Positions 23,050-35,228 of a DNA stretch of 64,000 nt are shown here, piece after piece; the stretch's first letter is position 1, and each line of letters starts with the position of its first letter. Origin of the DNA: Hermatobates lingyangjiaoensis (lineage: Eukaryota; Arthropoda; Insecta; Hemiptera; Hermatobatidae); NCBI GenBank assembly GCA_026182355.1, contig JAPFBL010000104.1:3217501-3281500 (forward strand). Reading direction: 5' to 3'. The position numbers were made by a program, and so were the translations under genes. Below the pieces are notes generated by a model that was not told the DNA's origin, made no database searches, and was given only the letters and a program-made list of their open reading frames with translations.

Positions 23050-24920
23050 CTAATTTTCTTGAGGTTTGAGGTCCAATGATTAAAACTAGTCCATTTGCCG
23101 ACGTTTCGACATATATTTATGTCATCTTCAGGGCTACAACATGATTGTTTTACAATTAGCACTACTATTACTACTATTTGGCAATTTATTACATTTTAAT
23201 ATGTTCGGTAACAGAGAGGAATTTTTTGATAAAACAGTTATTACGACTATGGATTATTTTGTTATACATTAACATAAGGATATTGTTATAATTATTCTAT
23301 TGCTTTAGAATTATTGCATAAGTATAGAGATCACTATTTGATTACCTTGGAAATCTGTTTATGTTGCAGCATTCTTCTTTAATACTGTTTTATGATGGTT
23401 ACTATTTGTTTTCTGGGAGGTTTCTTTACGGTTATGTTCTGTTTTGCTTGTTTGAGTACACAGTGTTTTTTTTTCCCCATATTTTTTTTTCCTATTTTTA
23501 TTTTTTTTTGTTTTTTTTTTATATTATTTTTACTGGGTTGCCTATTCTTCATTTGTTAGTCCCTATGGTTTGTTTTCTTGTATTGTGTAAAAATGTTTGT
23601 ATAAATTTGACTAAATTTTTCTATGTCTGTTCTAGAGTTGCAAGTGTTTTTCGTTTGTCCTATGTGTATTATTTCCTTTACTAGTCTCTTTTGGGTGTGT
23701 TTTTCTTTGTCTATTATATGTGGGTTTTGAAAGTCAAAGTTATGTTTTTGTGTGTTGGCATGTTTAGCTAGGGCGCATGTAATTTTTTGTCCTGTAATGT
23801 CTGATTTATGCTGTGAAATCCTGTTTGCTAAGTATTGGCTGGTTTGCCCTATATATTTTGTATCACATTCGCTGCAGTTAATTTGATAGACTATATTGCT
23901 GTTTTGTATTGTAGAGGTTTTAGATTTAAGTTTAGAGAAAACTAAACTATTTAGTGTTTTGTTGTTTTTGTGTGCAATTTTGCAATGTATAGTGTCTTTT
24001 AACGTTTTTTTTAATCTTTCCGAGAGGCCTTTTACATACATAAGACTGATGTATTTTATATTGTTTGTTCCTGGGTTCATGTTAATGTTGTGAGAGTCTG
24101 GCTGTGTTGTCTGTATGTCCATTGCGTTTACGTCAGTGCGACTGTTTGAAATTGTTGTTATATTGTTATTTCGTTGCCTGTGGTCTCCATTATCATTATG
24201 ATGTGTGTGTGTGTTGCAACTGTGTGTAATAATTTTATTTATTAGACCTTTAGGAAAATGATTATTAAGCAGTATGGATTTTACTAGGGTTATATTTTTA
24301 CTATGGAATTTGGGGTCACTAAGGCTGAGGGCTCTATGTTTTAACGCGATAGCTGTGTTTATTTTATGATTAATAGGGTGGTGTGATTTGTAATTCAGAT
24401 ACCTATCACTTTTATGGGGTTTCCTCCACCAATCTACGCTAATAGTGCCATCTACATTGTGTATTGTTAACATATCTAAGAACGGGATTTTTCCATTGCT
24501 TTCCATTTCTATTGTAAATTTTAATTTATTATGAACACGATTGAAATTTTCTATTATTATATCTTGGCTCCCTTGTGGTATAGCCAGATAAATGTCATCG
24601 ACAAATTTGTAAATAAAGGGTAATTGGAACGGTAGTAATTGTATGGCCTGGTCTAGAGTTTTATTCATTACCAGATCAGCCAGTATGGGAGCAATGGGAC
24701 TGCCCATTGCTACTCCGTCAATCATCTCATAAGTTTTTTCTTTATATTGGAAATATCCCCTTTCTGTGCAAAGTTCTAATAGCTGCAGGAAATCTATTTT
24801 TGTTAGTTTTGTGTGATTTTTTAGAGTTGCCCAGTTTTCTTTTACTATGTGGTTTACAACTTCTAATGGAATGTTAGTAAATAATGAGGTTACATCAAGT
24901 GAAGCAAGTGAACAAATCAT
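23047..24920 (-). mobile_element. Penelope-like retroelement, 5'-truncated
   Basis: On the minus strand: the RT-GIY-YIG ORF (24920-23556), a T-rich-on-plus non-coding tail, and a hammerhead-like end (CTGAAGA, T, GACAT..ATGTC stem, GAAA at 23131-23104) ending at a (TA)n tract. Upstream of the ORF the sequence changes abruptly to TA repeats (24927-24950), so the usual N-terminal region is missing. Element borders therefore abut TA repeats on both sides. Confidence 0.85.
23556..24920 (-). CDS. Penelope-like RT + GIY-YIG endonuclease (N-terminally truncated)
   Basis: 454 codons without interruption. Reverse transcriptase motifs: DVTSLFTNIP (9-18), GVAMGSPIAPILADLVM (69-85), KFVDDIYL (105-112) with the catalytic Asp pair, and GKIPFLDM (143-150). 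A Thr/His/Asn-rich linker follows (about 235-290). The C-terminal GIY-YIG nuclease starts IVYQINC (343) with KYIGQT (355-360), Arg367 and a downstream Glu (E406 or E416). Family role: RT copies the element RNA at a target site nicked by the endonuclease. Penelope proteins normally have a further 150-300 residues before the first motif here; these are absent and the first Met is just where the sequence becomes TA repeats, so the displayed start is fortuitous. The lack of stops in the remainder suggests a fairly young insertion. A plus-strand ORF opposite is a shadow. Confidence 0.92.
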   Translation of the reverse strand: MICSLASLDVTSLFTNIPLEVVNHIVKENWATLKNHTKLTKIDFLQLLELCTERGYFQYKEKTYEMIDGVAMGSPIAPILADLVMNKTLDQAIQLLPFQLPFIYKFVDDIYLAIPQGSQDIIIENFNRVHNKLKFTIEMESNGKIPFLDMLTIHNVDGTISVDWWRKPHKSDRYLNYKSHHPINHKINTAIALKHRALSLSDPKFHSKNITLVKSILLNNHFPKGLINKIITHSCNTHTHHNDNGDHRQRNNNITTISNSRTDVNAMDIQTTQPDSHNINMNPGTNNIKYISLMYVKGLSERLKKTLKDTIHCKIAHKNNKTLNSLVFSKLKSKTSTIQNSNIVYQINCSECDTKYIGQTSQYLANRISQHKSDITGQKITCALAKHANTQKHNFDFQNPHIIDKEKHTQKRLVKEIIHIGQTKNTCNSRTDIEKFSQIYTNIFTQYKKTNHRD

Positions 24921-24950
24921 GATAAATATATATATATATGTATATACATA

Positions 24951-26490
24951 CGATGATGTCGAGCCTTTGAGACAGATATTAATAATAATAATTAAATATG
25001 TGATTGTACTAAATTATTAATTTTGAAGTTTGTTATACCCAATAAAACGGACATATTAAAACAAATGAAATTATTAAATTCATAATCTACAAGTTTAATA
25101 ATATTTTACCAAGAGTAAAATTAGATATAATATATCTAAATTATAAGTGCATTACATTACAAACCAAAATAAATTAACAGTCAACGAGTTTTGTATTATG
25201 TTCTCTTAATTGTAAAATCGTGTGTACGCTACTCTAGATGGTTTTCAATATTTTTATTCAATTATAGAAACAATTTCTGTTTTCATAATTATATTCATAT
25301 GAGTATCAAAAAAAAAAAGAAATGTTTACAATTTCACTCTCTTTTAAAATAATATGTTTTAACAAGTAGTCTTCTAGAACTCTACCAATTTCAGTTTTAT
25401 TATTCATGATATTACCTTTTTAGAAACTATCATTTATAAGGCAATATAGTATAAATCACGATGTTGTTATACGATTATTTTATACTTACATATTTTAAGG
25501 CGCTCTCATTTATGGCATATTCGTTATAGCCTCTTTAAAAACATTGTTTAAAATGTTCAAGTAAAAAATACTTTTTTACTTTTTTTACTAATTCTAGTTG
25601 GCATAACAGAAAGTTGTTATCTTTAAAATACATACCAGCACACTGATTCAAGTTCATTATACAATGATTGCTCTGCAACGTTACTAGATTAGTCATTCGC
25701 AGAGAACATTGCAAATGTTTAACAATTTAACAATACTCTTTAGCATTGTAATGTTCTTTTTTTGTACTTATCAACTCATTTCAGCATAATTGAGATAAAA
25801 TAACTTGACTTCGGAGGACACACAGTGAAAAATTTCGTGTTCAGACAGTTGCTTAATCACTTATAATTTAAAAATCTAATAAATGTCAGAACGTTGTCAC
25901 AATGGGTTCAAATGTTAAAATTTTTTAAAGGTTCGTCAAGCTCCTGTGTAAATTAAAAACAAGTGAAGTATCAAAGGAAAAAAATGCTGTAGGAATTAAA
26001 AATACTGGGGGAGATAACGCGGATTATTCTCTGGTCGACTGGCGTGATCAAATGGGCAATTAAGCGAAAAACAAGTTTTACGTAACGTCAAGTACTTTGA
26101 ACTCTCCTACTGATGCGTATTTCTTTCAATTAAGGGAAATATTTTCATCTCCAGAATTGACTTATCATTTGAACATTTAACGTTTATAGAAGGTTTATAA
26201 TAAGTTCTATTTTTTTTAAATAATTAAGAAGAATTAAAAGATTTCTTAATGCAGAATTGAAAAAGTGTTATGTAAGGATCAAGTTCATTTGAATAAATAT
26301 TTTTTTTGATATATAACCTTATAAAATGTGGATATTTTGGCTAAACAAGTGCTAAATAGTCCTGTTGAAATAAATAAATGGTAGTGGAATAGTAAACCCC
26401 GTTTTTTTTTTATTGCTTTTAACTGCATGATTTGAAACAATTTTACACATTAGTTTACATTGTGTTTAAACATTAGTTTATATTGTATAT
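24951..26490. other. Unassigned AT-rich DNA
   Basis: No supportable feature. Confidence 0.5.
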
Positions 26491-26499
26491 TGTTTTGGG

Positions 26500-26705
26500 G
26501 CTGTTCAAAAGTGCTGCAGGAAAAAGAAGTTTTGTTTAGTTCTAAACTTTTCCAACCTGTCCACTCCTTTATTTCTTTATATTCCCTTGTGATCAAGGAC
26601 CCACATGAGAATTACCTTGTTTTTACTGGATTTATTATTACTAATTTTTGCCACAACAGTATACAGACGAGAGCGTCTGTCTTGAATTCAGGATTCTTCT
26701 AAATG
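26500..26705 (-). pseudogene. Decayed RNase H domain of a non-LTR retrotransposon
   Basis: Read on the minus strand, the frame gives NKVILMWVLDHKGI, stop, RNKGVDRLEKF, which follows the RNase H consensus NKV-LxWVPGHxGIxGNExADxLAK found at the C-terminal side of RNase H-bearing LINE-type elements. Downstream residues (TKQNFFF) parallel the post-RNase H segment. It contains at least one stop and is isolated, with no RT nearby. The 44-kb fragment preserves the same region from a related element. The plus-strand ORF at 26460-26702 is its shadow. Confidence 0.65.
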
Positions 26706-26719
26706 AGGTAATCACCTGT

Positions 26720-27640
26720 GATCACTTTGACAACCCCCGCAAAATATTTTATGAGAGCCATAGTATCTGGTAACATATCGCCCAACTATTATTATTTTGT
26801 TTGATTTAATGTTTGATAATTTCACATTGAGACATTTATACCTGATACTAATCTGTGTATACCGCAAATTACTTTACTCTAAATAAAAATTTCTAAAAAC
26901 CCTTGTTATGTTTTATCATGTGACTATAAAGTCCCTTGGTTCATCGTTAAAGTCAGTACAAGAACGTCTTTCTTCTCTCTGGTATATATAAATTGTCTGC
27001 TAATTGCCCTACGTTATATAGGATACATATAAGGTCATTCAACAAAAAAATAAATGGTATCACATGCAAGAAGTAAAACAGAAAACCAAATTGCCCAACA
27101 ATAAACAATTTATGTCCCATTTTGCCAAGCATTTAGTCACCACTAACCACCAATTTTCCCAGACCAAAATATACAAATACTACACAGAAACAATAAATTC
27201 CGGGTAAAACTATTTTAAAGGCTATAAATCAACAAACTAGTGCGCGTAATTCTTCTACTTTAGCCTTAATGAGCAAATCCCAAATGTACAACGTCTCTTA
27301 ATTTATTTATATAAAAATAAATAATAAAAAAAAATTTACTTTCTCCTTATACATAATTGATTATATTTCGTTATAGCTGTGTGTTATTTTTTCAATATGT
27401 TTCCTACACTTAGTCTAAAAGAAAATGTAAAGGCTCAGCCTAACTTTAAGAGATAACTTGTACCTGCTCTAATAGAGAACAATGTACCCTATAACCACCA
27501 CCCTATGTCCAATACCATTCCAGGTCAGTCTTATTCAGAGGCACTCACCTTAGAGTCTCGTAACTTTACTGCCTTATTTATTTTATTAATTTTTGTACTT
27601 ATTCTACTTTGTACATAGATAACTTCTGGTGTCATTGTAT
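26720..27640. other. Unassigned DNA leading into a Penelope-type tail
   Basis: AT-rich but with less biased stretches (27040-27280 and 27420-27560). These may be eroded plus-strand coding sequence belonging to the element whose end is at 27645-27735, but frames are broken and no RT motif could be read. Confidence 0.35.
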
Positions 27641-27644
27641 TTTT

Positions 27645-27735
27645 TAGTTAATGCCTGAAGAAGAACACTACGTGTTCGAAACGCGTTGTTTATATCATTA
27701 AAAGTTTTATATGTGGAGACCATTTCATTAGATTT
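27645..27735 (+). mobile_element. Penelope-type 3' end with hammerhead-like motif
   Basis: CTGAAGA (27655-27661), one extra A, a perfect 6-bp stem GAACAC/GTGTTC with a 3-nt loop, then GAAACGCG (from 27678). This is the best-paired example of the motif in the window. It lies downstream of eroded sequence, as expected for the tail of an old copy. Confidence 0.6.
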
Positions 27736-28214
27736 TTACCCTACAATAAAATGTATAGAGCTAATTCTGATCCTTTTGTCATCTGATACGTAACATATGT
27801 TTTTTTTTATGAATATCGTTAATTTACCAAAACTTTTCATACTACTATAGATAGAATTCTATCTATAAAGTAATACCTATTAAAAGGTATTCAGCTCAAA
27901 CTCTCAAAGAGTGCTACTTAGTGCATAACTGCTATATGATCTGTCAAAAGAGGTTACCTGTGTGGTGTACATAAGCTTCCAGGACCAATAAAAAGTTAAG
28001 ACAGTATTTTGAAGACTTAAGCATTCTGGTTATTGAATATTACTTTAGTAAATGCTGTCATTAGATTTGTAATACTCGTATAATGTCAACACTCTAACTT
28101 TAATACTTTAGGGGAACAAAAATCTTGTTTGAAATCACATAATAGCCAGAAAAAAGTCCTAATGATGAAAAATTTCCTACAAATAATAGTAGGCACGACT
28201 GAACTCTACTGAAT

Positions 28215-28425
28215 ATTTTTAGGTAAAATATGAATTAGATTCGCAGCACGGTGTAACCTGTGGAGTGCGCACAACCTTTTTGATATACACCCACTCACCT
28301 ATGCACAAACAATCTAAAAGAACTAGTAAAAGGGGACTTCAGGGACCTGAAAACATGTTAATTTGTGAATAACTCGAGATCAATTTTTTTCATTATCCCT
28401 TATTGTAAACTGAAAGCAAAAACTA
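28215..28425 (+). repeat. Dispersed repeat with palindromic end, partial copy
   Basis: Shares ordered blocks with 34530-34745: the gtaaaatatgaat block, a gtgtaacctgtgga block, cacccactcacc, gacttcagggacctgaaaac, aataactcgagatcaatttt, and a degraded palindrome ttattgtaaact. Confidence 0.65.
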
Positions 28426-28429
28426 AAAC

Positions 28430-29580
28430 AACCATTTGAAAATATAATACTCTTAAATAATTATTTGCAGGCGTGTATCAACTATAGTTTTAAAGGTTTT
28501 CCTAGTGAATTACACTATACCTTAGTGGCACAATGAACAAAATGTTGATGGTTAACGGAAACAAATCTGCGAACCGTGGAAAACAAGTGACATTACTAAC
28601 AAAGCAACTAGGAAAGGAATATTAAAATTTAGAAGTGGATGAAAAGGAGTAATAAAATTTCAAAAACGAGAGATTTTTTTTCTTCACAATAATTTAAGGC
28701 GGGAGACGGGCTGGTCTACCTTTGATAGAAATATTTAGAAGAGTATTTAATTTTTGTCTAAATTATGTATAAATTATAATACTATACTTGTATTTAAAAC
28801 TGACATTTAAATTAATGATTTTTCTCTACTTCTGTTTGATTAATGTTAGTAACAACTGGTTGATTTTTATTGAATCTGAAATGGCGGCAAACTGGTAAAT
28901 GAATCATGTTCAAAAGGTTGTTATGTCATTATTCCTTCATTGTTGCACGCATCAATGCCAATGCCATTTGACGTAATCGACTGCATGCAAGGGTTAACAA
29001 GGGATATTATTTCTGCAGATGATATGCTGGGAAGTCATCAACATCACCCAAGAGAGAAACTATTGGCGTCCTGAAACTGTATATATTACATGAATGGGTT
29101 ATTTGTACATGTACTTTGATAAACAAACAAAATAATTAATAAACAGAACAACTTTTCGAATAATTTATACCCCTCAAAAATACAGCATATAGTAATAAGC
29201 CTTAGAATAACGTAAGCTTTGATAATAACAAATCAAAAGGAAAGAAAGCTTTGAACTGATATTTAGGAAAACAACCTTATTTAAATTTGAAGACAATCTT
29301 CATTACTTATTGAAAATAATATTCCTTCACGAGAAATACTCCTAGTATATAATTCATAAAATTACAACATGACAAAGCTTTTGAATTCCAAGAATGTCAA
29401 TATTAGTTGGAATACACTAAGTAAGTTGAATTTTCAAGTACAGTAGCTTTTTATTTGAAATCAATTTTTATTATCTTCAAAGTATAGAAAGCAGTAATGG
29501 AGATAAAAAATGAAGAACTTCTGAAAAATTAATTTGAATACCGATAATAAGTATAGTATGAAATTATTCATACAACTACA
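28430..29580. other. Unassigned AT-rich DNA
   Basis: No supportable gene or element; a less AT-rich patch lies at 28860-29070. Confidence 0.5.
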
Positions 29581-29586
29581 TAAGAA

Positions 29587-30980
29587 TGATCAAACCACAA
29601 TAAGAAAATGGGAAAACAAGACTAAGGTCTTTCAACCGTAACAAGCGGTCTTCGTCAGAGTCAAAAACCCAACAGAAACACTAGATGCAGAGAACATCTG
29701 TGAGGGGTTGAGAAGAGTGGGAGGGAAGAGTGGTATTTAAAAAGGGTGAAAGCGCAAGAAAGGACTAGACTATCCGCTAGCTGTCAACCCTCTTAGAAGA
29801 GGCTATTGCCCTCATAACAAAAGTATCAAGTTTGAAGAGACCGTTACTAATGTTTATAATATTTGATCTATTAAATTTAATTAGAGACGATTCAATAATA
29901 TTTTTTAAGAACATTGATTTTTCATATGTAATAAATTTAGCTCCTGTCCAATCAATATGATTATTTTCATTTTTTATATGCAAGAATAAGGCACTACTTT
30001 TTTCCTGTCTACTTACGTTGTATTGGTGTTGTTTTTCACGTGTCTTTAATGATTTACCAGTTTGACCAATACAAATTTTATGGCATTTTTTGCATGGAAT
30101 TTTATAAATACCACCGGACTCCAATTCGTTGGGAGAGTTTTTTATTAACATATTACCCACATTATTACGATTAGAAAACACTACATTAAAATGAAGTTGT
30201 TTGGCTAATCTTGGAAGAGTCCAATGACTCATGATATGGCAAAACTATAGAATTTGACAATTAACGGGGCTCTGTTGAAGTATTAGAGAAAGTTTTTTTA
30301 GCACCCTTCAAAGCTAAATCGATATAAGAGGAGGGGTATTTTAATGAAAGAGCAATTGACCTAATGTTGTTAATATCTTCATTAAGGAATTCAGGAGAGC
30401 ACACTCTTAACGCCCTCAAAAACATATTTCTAAAAACAGAAATTTTAACATTTTTTTAGATGGGAAGAATAAAAGTGAACATATGCAAGTACATTCGTAG
30501 GTTTTTTATATACACTAAAGCGTAACTCATTAGGTAGCCTATGGATCAGGACATCTAAGAAGGGCAAATTACCATTTACTTCTTACCACTTAGTGCCGAC
30601 AATGAAATTCACGATGGAAGTATATATCTTGTATCTATGGACATTTTTTAATATTTTTGTAAAAATAATTGGGGGGCCACGCGTATCAAGAACACCGATA
30701 AATCAATTTCATGTTGCTTTGAAATGAATTCAACCATTTTTATTTAATTTTCATATTGAAGTCTCTGACAGTGTTTTCACCAATTTGCGATCTCTGGATT
30801 ATACGTAGGATAATTGTATTATTTTTCAAAGAGCATGTCAATTTTTAATTGTGTTATATATTTTGATTTTTTATCAAGTTATCATCCTCGGAGTTTTATT
30901 TCACGCTAACTTTTTTTATCAAGTCACTTTGCTTTTCCATTTTCATAAAAATTCAATTTACTGGAGCTGGTGTTAGCATT
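29587..30980 (-). mobile_element. Penelope-like retroelement, decayed, second lineage
   Basis: On the minus strand: RT remnant (about 30700-30240), GIY-YIG ORF (30232-29777), a short tail, then the pLTR-B end with CTGACGA (29658-29652), an extra A, GACCG..CGGTT stem and GAAA (29633-29630). The RT remnant reads LPFLDVLIHRLPNELRFSVY and, after a frame change, ISVFRNMFLRALRVCSPEFL, characteristic of the Penelope region following the catalytic motifs. The 5' half is lost or unreadable. Confidence 0.8.
29777..30232 (-). pseudogene. GIY-YIG endonuclease part of a Penelope-like ORF
   Basis: 151 codons open at the C-terminal end of the element. LPRLAKQLHFNVVFSNRN (about 6-23) is the region linking RT to nuclease. 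GGIYKIPCKKCHKICIGQTG (about 40-59) is the GIY-YIG core with the paired cysteines and CIGQT in place of YIGQT. Arg65/Glu66 and a later Glu (in NIIESSLIKF) are in the expected positions. The upstream sequence is coding-like but shifted in frame, and the Met start shown is internal to the original protein. The lineage differs from the 23-kb and 54-57-kb proteins in cysteine spacing and in the NISNGLFKLD C-terminus. Confidence 0.82.
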
Positions 30981-31779
30981 GCCTACCTGACATACTATTT
31001 TAAAAAGTTGTTGTAAATATATATTGAGAAAAAAATATATCAGTAAATAATCAGCTTTTACATATTCAAATCAAAGCTGGTTTTTAGTTCAGTTTAAAAC
31101 CATTATATCTGGAATATGAATTTTTTAAAATGACTAAATATGAACTCTTAGACAAGAATACTGAAAAAAACTGGATATAGGTAACAACATAGCGCTGTTC
31201 TAAAAAACGAAAAATTTCATTCCTTACTCTTCAATTTCCATTCCATTACTTACATTACCCAAAGATAATGTAATTCATAACACAAGAAAATCTACATCTC
31301 ATACTATGTTTTGTTCAAGGGTGCATCATATAGATTGATTAGACCATTTTGTTAGACAAATCCATCATACCAAGTAAAACATCAGAAATTATTTGTTTGA
31401 TTGGCTTTGATTATTTACATGTAAAAAGTTTATTCTTTCACCCCTCATATTGAATATTAAATTATTTAGCATGTTTTGATTGAATCTCTAAACATCAGTT
31501 TTATTTAACTGAATTCATTTAAAAAATGTTTAAGTCAATGTAAAAAAATAAAAGTATAGCTAGTAAACCATTAGACCAGGATAAACATTCAGTTTTTATA
31601 GCTTTATTGCTCCTGCCCTGCTTAAAATTTTATGAATTTTTCTTTTAAAAATTGATAAATTTTTGTTCAATTTTTAGTCAAAATGTCATAGTTTTATTAA
31701 TGAGCCTTTAGCGTCAAGAAACATTTTCTGAAAATAGAAAATGTACTTTAACGGCCCTTTAAATAATCTAATTTTGAGA
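30981..31779. other. Unassigned AT-rich DNA
   Basis: No supportable feature. Confidence 0.5.
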
Positions 31780-32180
31780 AAGATTATCTCAACTCATTCT
31801 TCACATAATGTTCTATTTATATGTATAGTTTCATTTTGATCCGTTAAACAGTATGGCTTGTATCGCTTTCACAAGCTTTCAGGTTAAATTATAAGTCAAA
31901 TAATTATATTTTATTGAAAAAAATATTTTCAGTTGTTTTAAAAATTTGAGGATATTTTTCATTTATTGATTTTGTAGCCTCAAAGATAATGCCAAAATTT
32001 CCAGACTCTAGAAGTAGTAATTTACGAGAGAAAAAAATGTAGTCTAAAAACAGGTTTTTTGGCAAAAAAGTGACTTTCCTTTTATGCATAATTCCTCGCA
32101 AACAATAGAGCACATTTACACATTTTTGTTTCATCAAAGATTCTGGACCGTATCGTGGTAACAAGCAATGCTACACACTT
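31780..32180 (+). repeat. Dispersed repeat with palindromic end, copy interrupted at its 3' part
   Basis: Aligns with 34185-34600 across most of its length (gtatcgctttcacaagcttt, the tttattgaaaaaaatatttt block, aggttttttggcaaaaaagt, accgtatcgtggtaacaagc, cacttacccacc). Similarity stops at about 32180, close to where a Penelope-type end begins (32199), so the terminal palindrome is missing. Confidence 0.75.
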
Positions 32181-32198
32181 ACCCACCGTTTACCCACC

Positions 32199-32310
32199 AT
32201 ACTGACGAAGACCGCTTGTTACGGTTGAAAGATCTTAGTCTTGTTTTCCCATTTTCTTATTGCGGTTTGATCATTGATTGTTATTTCACGTGTTTATGTG
32301 AAATCTTTTT
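32199..32310 (+). mobile_element. Solo Penelope-type end (pLTR family B)
   Basis: Matches the 29587-29670 end in inverted orientation: CTGACGA (32202-32208), an extra A, GACCG..CGGTT stem, GAAA (32227-32230), then gatcttagtcttgttttccc and a ttgatcattgatt tail. It appears without any ORF and abuts the truncated dispersed repeat, so it probably entered or recombined there. Confidence 0.75.
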
Positions 32311-34184
32311 AACAACTACATAGATTAATATATAACATTGCTTGTTGTTTTAATTCATTTTCATGTTTGTTTTACGGTTCCTGAAACTGAAACTTCTACG
32401 TCAAACGTGGCCTAATGCCAAGAATCAATGCTCAAATTCATACAAACACGAGTAATAGACACATATGGTATCTTTATCGATTTCTTTTCTCTTAGTACTG
32501 TTCTGACAGTGTGTTCTTTAAAAAAATTGCTTATAAACTGTTGACGGGTAGAAATAGAAAAGGATTCAGCTATATCTTTCTTAACATGAGGAGGTTTTTG
32601 ACCATTATAAGGATAGTACTGCTGAGTAAAGATTGCTTTTATATCAACAGACCTGGAAAATTGACCGCTGTCTAATGTAAGATCAACAACAAGAAAGTAA
32701 GTAAGACTGTTGGAAACATGGTTACCAACAGTGATGAAGAATCAATAACTTCAAAGATTGTAGGAAAATATCTAAACCATGGAGTATAATGAAGAAAATG
32801 TCAGAAATTTAGTGGTTTAGAAGAAGAAAATGTAATAGTACTTATAAAGTAGCCTTCCTCTAGTATTTATGTAAAGTTTTTAAATACAGTGTGAAATTTA
32901 AAATTTGATCTAAGTTTTTTAATCCAAGAACTGGTTTTCGAGAAAGTAAGAGCAGGTATATAGTATGGAAGTTAGGAAACCGAGCGAGAGAAGTATTTAA
33001 GTGAGGGGCATAAAAAGTAAAGATAGGAAAATAGAATAAGAAGGTCAGAAACAAAAGAGTATCTGCTAGTTGATGTAAATGAAACAGGCCAGGTTATTTT
33101 TTCGTTAATAATATGTCTACTTTCACTAAACCGTTATAATGGTTTATACAAACATGATATAAGTACTTAAGTACTTATTAATGTCCTTATTAATGTCACT
33201 TAAGTACTTAATATCCTGATCCATATATATTTAACTTGATTTTAAATCCGTAAATAAATTATAAATATATTATAAATAATTTATAATTTACACATTTACA
33301 CTTATATTAAATAAATATACTACTTATAAATAAATTAGTATTATTCTAATTATTTGACTATAAGTGGGTGGTCAAGCTCTTACATCACCAAAATAGATTT
33401 CACCAATTGAAATCGCTATTATTGGTGTTTGTTGACACAGAAATAAATAGATGATGGTGCAGTGCTTGCTCTGTTAACTTTCCGTTCGGATACGTTACTC
33501 GAACATTAGTCTGTCAGTACCACTCAAGCTGAGCACTCCATCTACCTGATGTCCAAATGTTGGAGTATTTTGCCTATCATTTTCTGTATTATTTAATTTA
33601 CGTTAAAAGAGTTTATAATTCTATAGGACTTCCTACCGTTGAAATTATTAATATGTTTGCAATACATCTCAACTAAATTAAGAAATTCAGACAATTGTTT
33701 CAGTTGTTCTAAATGAACATGCTCAATTCATAGTTTTAATTATTTATTTAAAATCACATTATACAAATACATACATGAGTATTGTGCAAATAGATACAAA
33801 GCGTTAATGTTTGTAGCAGCCCTCTAGAATATACTACCCGCATATTTTGACAATTTCTGATTGCTAATTAGTTTTCCAATTTTTCAAAATGCCAATCATG
33901 TTACTTCATCCATAAATATCATAAATTTCATATCGTCAGTAGGTTTCAAATGATAAGTCACCATCCGATCGCTAATAATACTTGGTGTGAGATTACGCTT
34001 TATATAAGAAGTTAACAAGGAAGAAGAAGATTGCCAGTTCTCAATTTGATTGATTGATCCCTCATGATCTCAGACACTACCTGAAAAATTTCCGTGAAGC
34101 TTTGATTGAACAAAACCTTTTTGGCAAGAGTGAAATATTTTTGAAAATAGTTTACTATCTCCCGATTAATATACTTTTATTGTT
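32311..34184. other. Unassigned AT-rich DNA
   Basis: No supportable gene. Direct copies of taagtacttaa-type sequence occur around 33160-33220, and 33225-33350 is very AT-rich with many short palindromes. Confidence 0.5.
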
Positions 34185-34595
34185 TTGTTCCACAGGGTTA
34201 ACTAATGATATTACTTATACAATATACATACATTACAGTATGACTTTTATCGCTCTCACAAGGTTTGAGATTGAATTATAAGCAAAAATGTTTACATTTT
34301 ATTGAAAAAAAAATATTTGCATTCGTTTTAAAATTCAGAGTATATTTTTCGTTTATTCTATTTGTAACCGCAAAGATAATACCCAAATTTCAAAACTCTA
34401 TAATTAGCAGTTTAGGAGAAAAAAATATTTTCTAAAATCAGGTTTTTTGCATAAAAAGTGACTTTCCCGTCATACATAATTCTTCCCAAACAATAGGGAT
34501 CATCTACTCTATGGGGTCTATTTTTGTGTAAAATATCAACTTGATCCATAAAAGATTTTGAACCGTAGCGTGGTAACAAACAATGCTAACACACT

Positions 34596-34626
<31 letters not shown>

Positions 34627-34745
34627 TCACACATCATCGAAAAAATTTCATAAAACGACTTCTGGGACCTCAAAACATATAATTCCTCAAAATCTCGAGA
34701 TCGAATTTTTTCACGATCACTATACTTTACTTATAGTAAAGTGAA
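34185..34745 (+). repeat. Dispersed repeat with palindromic end, longest copy
   Basis: About 560 bp sharing ordered blocks with 31780-32180, 45400-45885, 28215-28425 and, inverted, 59525-59795 and 39685-39800. It ends in the near-perfect palindrome actttacttatagtaaagt (34724-34742). A (CA)n run (34600-34627) expands an internal cacccacc segment. No coding capacity; likely a non-autonomous transposon family of unknown class. Copies 128-806 and 35229-35902 also end near a similar palindrome. Confidence 0.75.
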
Positions 34746-35228
34746 AAGGAAAAATTTAAATAATTTATTGAATTTACGAGATAAGAAGGAATAATATTTT
34801 TAGATTAAAAAAAATCACCACCAATAAAGATAAATAAATTTCCTTTGTCTTCCACGGTTTGATGGCTTTGCCTCATAAAATGCTTTAATAAATCCATATA
34901 TTACACTCTTGAGCAAAACTTTATATCAGTTATAATTACTTTACCTTTTGAATTGTAGTATCATTCCATGTTATTGAAATGTGACGAACGGACTCTTTCC
35001 TCAAGAAAGAGGACTTATGTTCGTTGAGAAATATCCTGTTTTTTTTTACTATTCTAGTCTAATAGTTCATATTTATTATTTCCAAAAATTAGACGCTACC
35101 AACTATAAAAGATTTAAATTATATTGAATAGCTGGCTTCGACTTTGAGTTGAGTATTTAAAGGCTACTTACTAATATATTTTTTCCCAATATACATTCAT
35201 AGCAAGCTTATAACAGAGTACAACAGGC

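Noticed and set aside
22438..23162. Minus-strand ORFs with Tyr-Ile repeats
   Set aside because: They are translations of (TA)n tracts and Penelope ends.
23361..23684. Plus-strand 107-codon ORF rich in Phe and Tyr, resembling a membrane protein
   Set aside because: It is antisense and 3' to the Penelope ORF in a T-rich tail; hydrophobicity follows from the T-rich sequence.
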